In this document: positions 60,336 to 64,000 of the stretch, one piece after another
Position numbering within the stretch: the stretch's first letter is position 1
Layout: the number at the start of each line of letters is the position of its first letter
Source: Flavonifractor sp. An112
GTDB lineage: Bacteria > Bacillota > Clostridia > Oscillospirales > Oscillospiraceae
Reading direction: 5' to 3'
DNA: 64,000 nt
NCBI RefSeq assembly: GCF_002161085.1
Contig: NZ_NFLU01000002.1
Coordinates: 186,001 to 250,000, forward strand
Notes under the pieces: generated by a model
The model's input: the letters and a program-made list of their open reading frames with translations, nothing else
The model's database searches: none
What the model was told of the DNA's origin: nothing
Made by a program: the position numbers and the translations under genes

Positions 60336-60776
60336 ATGGGTGTTACAAATTCCAACAAGGTAATCAATACCGACCGCATTGCCTGCGACGGGTCGCTGCG
60401 TGTGAGTCTGACACTGACTGCCGCGCCGGATATTATCACCAATCCAACCGATATCGTGCTGATTCTGGATCGCTCCGGCAGTATGGCAGGCATACCACTG
60501 ACCAATATGAAGCTGGGTGCAAAGACATTCATCGACATCATCGATGAGGCCACCGATAACACGCAAGACGGTCAAATCGGTTCCGGCAGCCGGATCGGCA
60601 TCGTCAGCTTCTCCAATACCGCTGTGGCAAACACGCAGCTTATCACCTCGGTGGACACACTGAAAAGCGCAGTGGACAGCCTGACCGCCTCGGGCACTAC
60701 CAATCATGCAGACGCCTTTACCAAGGCAATTCAGCTCTTTGATCCCGCCTCCAGCAATGCGAAGGTTATCGTAATG
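60336..60776 (+). pseudogene. Truncated von Willebrand factor A-domain protein
   Basis: The frame opens MGVTNSNKVINTDRIACDGS after an AAGGTGG ribosome site and runs into a vWA domain with the metal site DRSGSMAG (about residues 48-55) and TNHADAFTKA. It breaks off just after AKVIVM, where vWA proteins normally continue with FTDG. From there the frame reads unrelated residues (PWSVPRRSFCF...) to a stop at 60821. At ~145 real residues it is missing the second half of the domain. The break is the junction with a minus-strand fragment. Confidence 0.78.
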
Positions 60777-60975
60777 CCTTGGTCAGTCCCCCGTAGGTCT
60801 TTTTGCTTTCAGCCTTCTTGATTTCCTTCTCGGCAATCTGGAAGGTGGGGTTCTGCTTCATCAGATTCATCAAAGCCTTGTATTCGACGGAGTTGGGGAC
60901 ACCGGCCTTTTTCAGAGTAGTCTTGGAAGCAATGATGGTGTTGTTCGCAAAATCGACAGTAAACAGGTTCTTCAT
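60766..60975 (-). pseudogene. 3'-truncated small unknown gene
   Basis: A 69-residue frame, MKNLFTVDFANNTIIASKTT through KKTYGGLTKALR, with an AAAGGATT ribosome site. Its last residues are encoded across the junction with the truncated vWA gene, so its true C-terminus is probably lost. It is Lys-rich and AT-richer than the host genes. I recall similar starts in mobile-element cargo but cannot confirm the family. Confidence 0.5.
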
Positions 60976-61018
60976 GGTAAATCCTTTCTGATGCTTTTGG
61001 CATCCTGCGTATTTCTTA

Positions 61019-61431
61019 GGTCGCCACCATTATTTTGTTTATGAGGTCTTGTTTCATCTCTCACTTTCTGACTGTATTATAATATCTAACCTATCCAATA
61101 TAATGGGATAGGTTTAAAAGAATATCGCCTTGCTTTAAATTCTTTTTCCTTTTGGAATTGAAGCAAGATGCATGATGATGTATAGGCGTGTTGAAAGACA
61201 AAAAAACACGCTCAAAGATGTTCAATAAAGTCCCAACATCTTGTTTCCTGAACATCTGAGCGTGTATAATACCAATATCCACTTTTCTAATATCCACTTT
61301 TGGCAATTTGGGAGGAAGCAGGCGGCGGTTGTATCCACTGTTTTATCCACTCCATCTGGAGCGGGAGCAAAAAAGAGAGGGAACCGGTTTCCCGATTCCC
61401 TCTCAAAAAGTACTTGATTATCCGATTTGGA
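61019..61431. other. AT-rich island with long inverted and direct repeats
   Basis: This 410-nt stretch is visibly AT-rich and has no supported gene. It has three inverted repeats: AACCTATCC/GGGATAGGTT (about 61090-61116), CTTGCTTTAAATTC/GAATTGAAGCAAG (about 61132-61168) and ACACGCTCAAAGATGTTCA/TGAACATCTGAGCGTGT (about 61206-61266). A 12-nt direct repeat, AATATCCACTTT, occurs twice near 61273-61302. It looks like the remains of a mobile element next to the deletion scar. Confidence 0.45.
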
Positions 61432-61974
61432 TTAGCCGAAGTAACGCTTCAGCAGGCCCTCGAAAGCCTTGCCGTGACGGGCCTCGTCGCGAGCCATCTC
61501 GTGCACGGTGTCGTGGATGGCGTCCAGGTTGTGCTGCTTGGCCAGCTTAGCCAGGTCAGTCTTGCCCTGGGTAGCGCCGTTCTCGGCGTCCACACGCATC
61601 TCCAGGTTCTTCTTGGTGGAGTCGGTCACGACCTCGCCCAGCAGCTCAGCAAACTTAGCGGCGTGCTCAGCCTCTTCGTAGGCAGCCTTCTCCCAGTACA
61701 GGCCGATCTCGGGATAGCCCTCGCGGTGAGCCACACGGGCCATAGCCAGGTACATACCAACCTCAGAGCACTCGCCCTGGAAGTTTTCGCGCAGGCCCTG
61801 GATGATCTCCTCGGGAGCGCCCTTGGCCACGCCTACCACGTGCTCAGAAGCCCAGGTCTTGTCGCCGCCCTGGAGCACAAACTTCTCCTTGGGAGCCTTG
61901 CAGATGGGGCAGAAATCAGGGGCGGAATCCCCTTCGTGAACATAACCGCAAACAGAGCAGACCCACTTTTTCAT
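61432..61974 (-). CDS. Reverse rubrerythrin
   Basis: A 180-aa non-heme iron protein with the rubredoxin domain at the N-terminus ([10 protein letters not shown] and [11 protein letters not shown], about residues 6-35) and the ferritin-like diiron domain after it ([32 protein letters not shown]). This is the reversed order seen in clostridial enzymes that reduce O2 and H2O2 with NADH. A GGAGGAAAAT ribosome site precedes it. A Fur/PerR-like box lies in its promoter region. Confidence 0.93.
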   Translation of the reverse strand: MKKWVCSVCGYVHEGDSAPDFCPICKAPKEKFVLQGGDKTWASEHVVGVAKGAPEEIIQGLRENFQGECSEVGMYLAMARVAHREGYPEIGLYWEKAAYEEAEHAAKFAELLGEVVTDSTKKNLEMRVDAENGATQGKTDLAKLAKQHNLDAIHDTVHEMARDEARHGKAFEGLLKRYFG

Positions 61975-62037
61975 GTGATTTTCCTCCTAATTTGTCATTC
62001 ATTTTATTTCATTTCGGGTTAGCCGGAAGTGCTAATC

Positions 62038-62091
62038 AGTAATGATTATCATTTCTGATATTAAGATAGCACAACTTAACTCTGCCGTCAA
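62038..62091 (-). promoter_or_regulatory. Promoter of reverse rubrerythrin with Fur/PerR-like box
   Basis: On the minus strand TTGACG (62086-62091) and TATCTT (62063-62068) are 17 nt apart. Just downstream of the -10, AATGATTATCATT (62041-62053) is a 13-nt palindrome that matches the core of Fur/PerR boxes. A peroxide-sensing PerR is the likely regulator for this gene (inference). Confidence 0.65.
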
Positions 62092-62130
62092 GTGTTTTTT
62101 TCAAATTCAAAAAACTTTTTTTACTTCCTC

Positions 62131-62289
62131 TTACTTTCCATATTTCCGTCGATAACGGCGGTGTCCCAGGACCAGGATTAACACCCCTACCGCTACCAGG
62201 ATTCCGCCCAGTACGATCTGAGTAATGATAGGACCATACATAAAAGACATCACATGGTCCATACTACTATTATAAAGATCAAGATCCAT
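62131..62289 (-). CDS. Small single-span membrane protein
   Basis: A 52-residue frame, MDLDLYNSSMDHVMSFMYGP, then one hydrophobic helix (about residues 20-42) and a basic end (HRRYRRKYGK). It follows the XRE regulator by 12 nt in the same direction. The GGGGGAT ribosome site is modest. Function unknown; its pairing with a membrane-linked regulator suggests they work together. Confidence 0.55.
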   Translation of the reverse strand: MDLDLYNSSMDHVMSFMYGPIITQIVLGGILVAVGVLILVLGHRRYRRKYGK

Positions 62290-62301
62290 ACTCTTATCCC
62301 C

Positions 62302-62673
62302 CTATGACAGGAATTCGGGTAACTTCATAAACTCCCACAAGCCACTCACCGCGGAAAGCTGCAGCACTCCCCGGATCAGCAAATACGCACCCACTGCCAG
62401 CGGCAAAATCCCCAGCAGATACCATCTGGGTTCTCTCTTCTCAGGCGCCGCCTCTGTGGGCGGGCCCGGATTGGGCCTCTCTCCCAGCAGCAGCTGGTCC
62501 GTGGTAATCCCAAACAACCTGGCCAGTGCCACAATCTTATCCAGTTCCGGCTGGGCGGCATCACCTTCCCACTTGCTCACCGCCTGGCGGGACACTCCCA
62601 GCAGTTCGGCCAGTCTCTCCTGAGACAAGCCTGCGCACTTGCGGTAATTCAGAATCCGCTCTCCCAAGGTCAT
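62302..62673 (-). CDS. XRE-family regulator with a C-terminal membrane segment
   Basis: A 123-aa protein with an N-terminal HTH_3 domain (about residues 5-62; LSQERLAELLGVSRQAVSKW) and, after a Pro-rich linker, one hydrophobic segment (about residues 84-106, WYLLGILPLAVGAYLLIRGV). Membrane-tethered XRE regulators of this size are common in Clostridia, with mostly unknown targets. GAAAGGATGG precedes the ATG. Confidence 0.82.
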   Translation of the reverse strand: MTLGERILNYRKCAGLSQERLAELLGVSRQAVSKWEGDAAQPELDKIVALARLFGITTDQLLLGERPNPGPPTEAAPEKREPRWYLLGILPLAVGAYLLIRGVLQLSAVSGLWEFMKLPEFLS

Positions 62674-62744
62674 TCTTTCTCGCCATCCTTTCTTCCGGCC
62701 TTACCGGACAGGTTCAGCCTATCAAACCATCCGGTTTTTCGCCA

Positions 62745-62801
62745 TAAAGTTTGGCTTGAACTTCCGCAACCGCTGGTTGCCAAAGGGCTTTTCAAGCGAA
62801 A
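62745..62801. other. Nested inverted repeat upstream of the XRE gene
   Basis: CTTGAA (about 62753) and TTCAAG (about 62793) flank an inner GCAACC-gct-GGTTGC hairpin (62765-62779). It lies in the promoter region of the XRE gene and may be its operator. Otherwise 62674-62861 shows nothing supportable. Confidence 0.4.
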
Positions 62802-62861
62802 TCATCATACCATAGCCGGCAGAACAGATTCAAGGGCTCCTTGGTAAAGATCCCGTATGTC

Positions 62862-62901
62862 AAAAAACGGGCGCGCTGCATATTGCAGCGCGCCCGTTTT
62901 T
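62862..62901 (-). terminator. Terminator of hsp20
   Basis: AAACGGGCGCGCTGCA pairs with TGCAGCGCGCCCGTTT around a 4-nt loop; on the minus strand a T-run follows. Confidence 0.88.
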
Positions 62902-62910
62902 AATACTTGC

Positions 62911-63354
62911 TTACTCGATGGCAATGGTGTGGTTCACAGGCAGCTGCTGAGCCATCTTGGGCAGGGTGATCTTCAGAATGCCGTCCTCAAACTTAGCGGA
63001 GACATCCTTGGCTTCCACATGATCGCCCACATAGAAGCTGCGGCTGCACTGGCCCGCATAGCGCTCCCGGCGCAGATAACGGCCGTTCTTTTCCTCCTCA
63101 TCCTTGTCCAGGCCCTTGGCCGCGCTGATCGTCAGACAACCATCCTTCAGTTCCAGCTGGACCTCATCCTTCTTAAAGCCCGGCAGATCCACATCCAGCT
63201 CATAGGTATTCTCAGTCTCCCGCACATCGGTCTTCATCAGATTCTTGCCGTGCTTACCATAGAGCGGGTTGTGATCGGAAAAAACCGACATCCGGTCAAA
63301 GGGGTCCTGGAAAAACTCATCAAACAAATTCTCACCAAAAATGCTAGGTAACAT
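62911..63354 (-). CDS. hsp20: Hsp20-family small heat-shock chaperone
   Basis: A 147-aa small heat-shock protein that holds unfolding proteins. The alpha-crystallin domain covers about residues 38-140 (KTDVRETENTYELDVDLPGF, LRRERYAGQCSRSFYVG, AKFEDGILKITLPK). The last is the conserved GxLxxxxPK-type end. It is controlled by a CIRCE operator upstream. Confidence 0.95.
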   Translation of the reverse strand: MLPSIFGENLFDEFFQDPFDRMSVFSDHNPLYGKHGKNLMKTDVRETENTYELDVDLPGFKKDEVQLELKDGCLTISAAKGLDKDEEEKNGRYLRRERYAGQCSRSFYVGDHVEAKDVSAKFEDGILKITLPKMAQQLPVNHTIAIE

Positions 63355-63495
63355 AAGTCATACCTCCATTCGTCTTCTGCGGCTCGTAGCTGGGGAGTGG
63401 GACCTCTCGGTGGCGAGCTTTTGTTACCTGCTTTGTTTTCTTGTAACCGTACCTTGGTCCGATTCCCTTTCGGTCCTCTTTCCTAAGCACAGCCT

Positions 63496-63538
63496 TATTA
63501 TAACACCAGAATTAGCATTGTCAATAGGAGAGTGCTAA
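63496..63538 (-). promoter_or_regulatory. hsp20 promoter with CIRCE operator (HrcA site)
   Basis: TTAGCATTG (63512-63520), a 9-nt spacer and GAGTGCTAA (63530-63538) match the CIRCE consensus, with a perfect right arm and 7 of 9 in the left. On the minus strand a TTGACA inside the spacer and a TATAAT 16 nt downstream form the promoter, so HrcA bound here would block it. Confidence 0.85.
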
Positions 63539-63588
63539 TGTTCACACAATCAATCAATATTGTTCACAATTTATGCGATTTCCCCCGC

Positions 63589-63632
63589 AAAAAAGCCGGG
63601 ACCCGTTGCACTGCAACGGGTCCCGGCTTTTT
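63589..63632 (-). terminator. Terminator after the cytidylate kinase-like gene
   Basis: AAAGCCGGGACCCGTTGCA pairs with the facing ACGGGTCCCGGCTTT arm; a T-run follows on the minus strand. Confidence 0.88.
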
Positions 63633-63639
63633 CAAAAAA

Positions 63640-64000
63640 TCAGCTGTCGGCAATCGCTTGGGCTGCGGCACGAATCACAGCCACACAGGCGTCGATACCA
63701 ATGCGGCTGTTGACGCACAAATCGTATTCCCGGCTCTGTCCCCAGCGGCCGGTGGCAAAATAGTTATAATAGGAGGCCCTGGCTTTATCCTGCCGGATCA
63801 CATAGCTCTCCAGATTGTTCTCCTGTACACCGTACTCCTCCCGGGCGCGGCGGATTCGCTGATCCAGAGGCGCATTGACAAACACCTTCAGGCAGCGGGG
63901 CTGATCCCGGAGAATATAGTCGGCACAGCGGCCTACAATGACGCAGGACTCTCTGGCAGCAGCCTCCTTAATGACCTTGGCCTGAGCGATAAACACCTGG
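63640..64000 (-). CDS. Cytidylate kinase-like family protein (partial)
   Basis: The C-terminal ~120 residues of a P-loop kinase-like protein of the AAA_26/cytidylate kinase-like family; the N-terminus with the P-loop lies beyond 64000. Visible family segments are ESCVIVGRCADYILRD, the LID-region arginines in APLDQRIRRAREEYG, and YYNYFATGRWGQSREYDLCV. The frame is open through the window edge. The nucleotide substrate is not known for this family. Confidence 0.82.
   Translation of the reverse strand, partial: QVFIAQAKVIKEAAARESCVIVGRCADYILRDQPRCLKVFVNAPLDQRIRRAREEYGVQENNLESYVIRQDKARASYYNYFATGRWGQSREYDLCVNSRIGIDACVAVIRAAAQAIADS

Noticed and set aside
61091-61306. A 71-residue minus-strand frame in the AT-rich island
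   Set aside because: It runs through inverted repeats and has no ribosome site or recognisable domain.
1-64000. tRNA, rRNA and CRISPR loci
   Set aside because: I looked for them in the gaps between genes and saw none that I could support.

Overview
The window is about 60 % GC, with short intergenic gaps, AGGAGG-type ribosome sites, and start codons mostly ATG with some GTG and TTG. It has a six-subunit Rnf complex, T-box and glycine riboswitch control, a CIRCE site, a reverse rubrerythrin, a SpoIIQ-like M23 protein and bacillota-type housekeeping clusters. Together these point to an anaerobic Bacillota, most likely a butyrate-forming Oscillospiraceae of the gut (Flavonifractor / Lawsonibacter / Pseudoflavonifractor type). 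That placement is inferred from gene content only.

Layout. 1-4.7 kb: the minus-strand rnfCDGEAB operon (rnfB cut by the window edge), a ferredoxin:NAD+ oxidoreductase that pumps ions. 5-9.1 kb: T-box leader then ilvB-ilvN-ilvC, with ilvD at 12-13.7 kb beside a GntR/FCD regulator; together these are the first three steps of branched-chain amino acid synthesis. 9.1-11.2 kb: an acyltransferase and a lipoprotein. 13.8-17.6 kb: serine dehydratase (sdaAB, sdaAA), a DAACS symporter and a divergent LysR regulator. 17.7-19.5 kb: four overlapping phage-derived genes. 19.8-21 kb: an unrelated Fe-S cysteine/serine lyase (cdsB type). 21-25 kb: O-antigen ligase-like protein, glycosyltransferase, prfB. 25-27 kb: tandem glycine riboswitch and AGCS symporter. 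27-34 kb: M23 protein, SLH protein, and a MacAB-like exporter with its TetR repressor. 34-37 kb: ackA and tmcAL. 37-50 kb: a dense minus-strand housekeeping block (rsfS, LCP protein, nadD-yqeK fusion, yhbY, rdgB, rph, ftsY, smc, rnc, acpP, plsX, trmFO). 50-57 kb: flavoprotein, topA, dprA, rRNA methylase, ktrA/ktrB. 57.9-60.2 kb: a YdjG/YdjI-like zinc-ribbon and SPFH pair. 60.3-61.4 kb: a deletion scar and an AT-rich island. 61.4-64 kb: reverse rubrerythrin, XRE regulator with a mini membrane protein, hsp20, and a partial kinase.

The most unusual signal is a family of three short (150-207 nt) non-coding, hairpin-rich inserts at 7615-7821, 46469-46627 and 48853-49002. Each sits immediately after the stop codon of a different, unrelated gene (ilvN, rnc, trmFO), in the same orientation as that gene. 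Each is followed by a second copy of that gene's own last 49-83 coding nucleotides. The inserts share a core whose hairpins show compensatory base changes. In ilvN the two tails are identical for 54 nt and then differ in eight of nine codons, every change being synonymous. This looks like an element that inserts into the 3' end of coding genes while a complete C-terminus is kept, with the old end displaced downstream. I do not recognise it as a described family.

Second-tier items are an unclassified attenuator-like leader in front of ktrB, a 35-residue unknown ORF with its own strong ribosome site and terminator, the phage-derived regulator cassette, and the tail-to-tail junction of two broken genes at about 60.77 kb.
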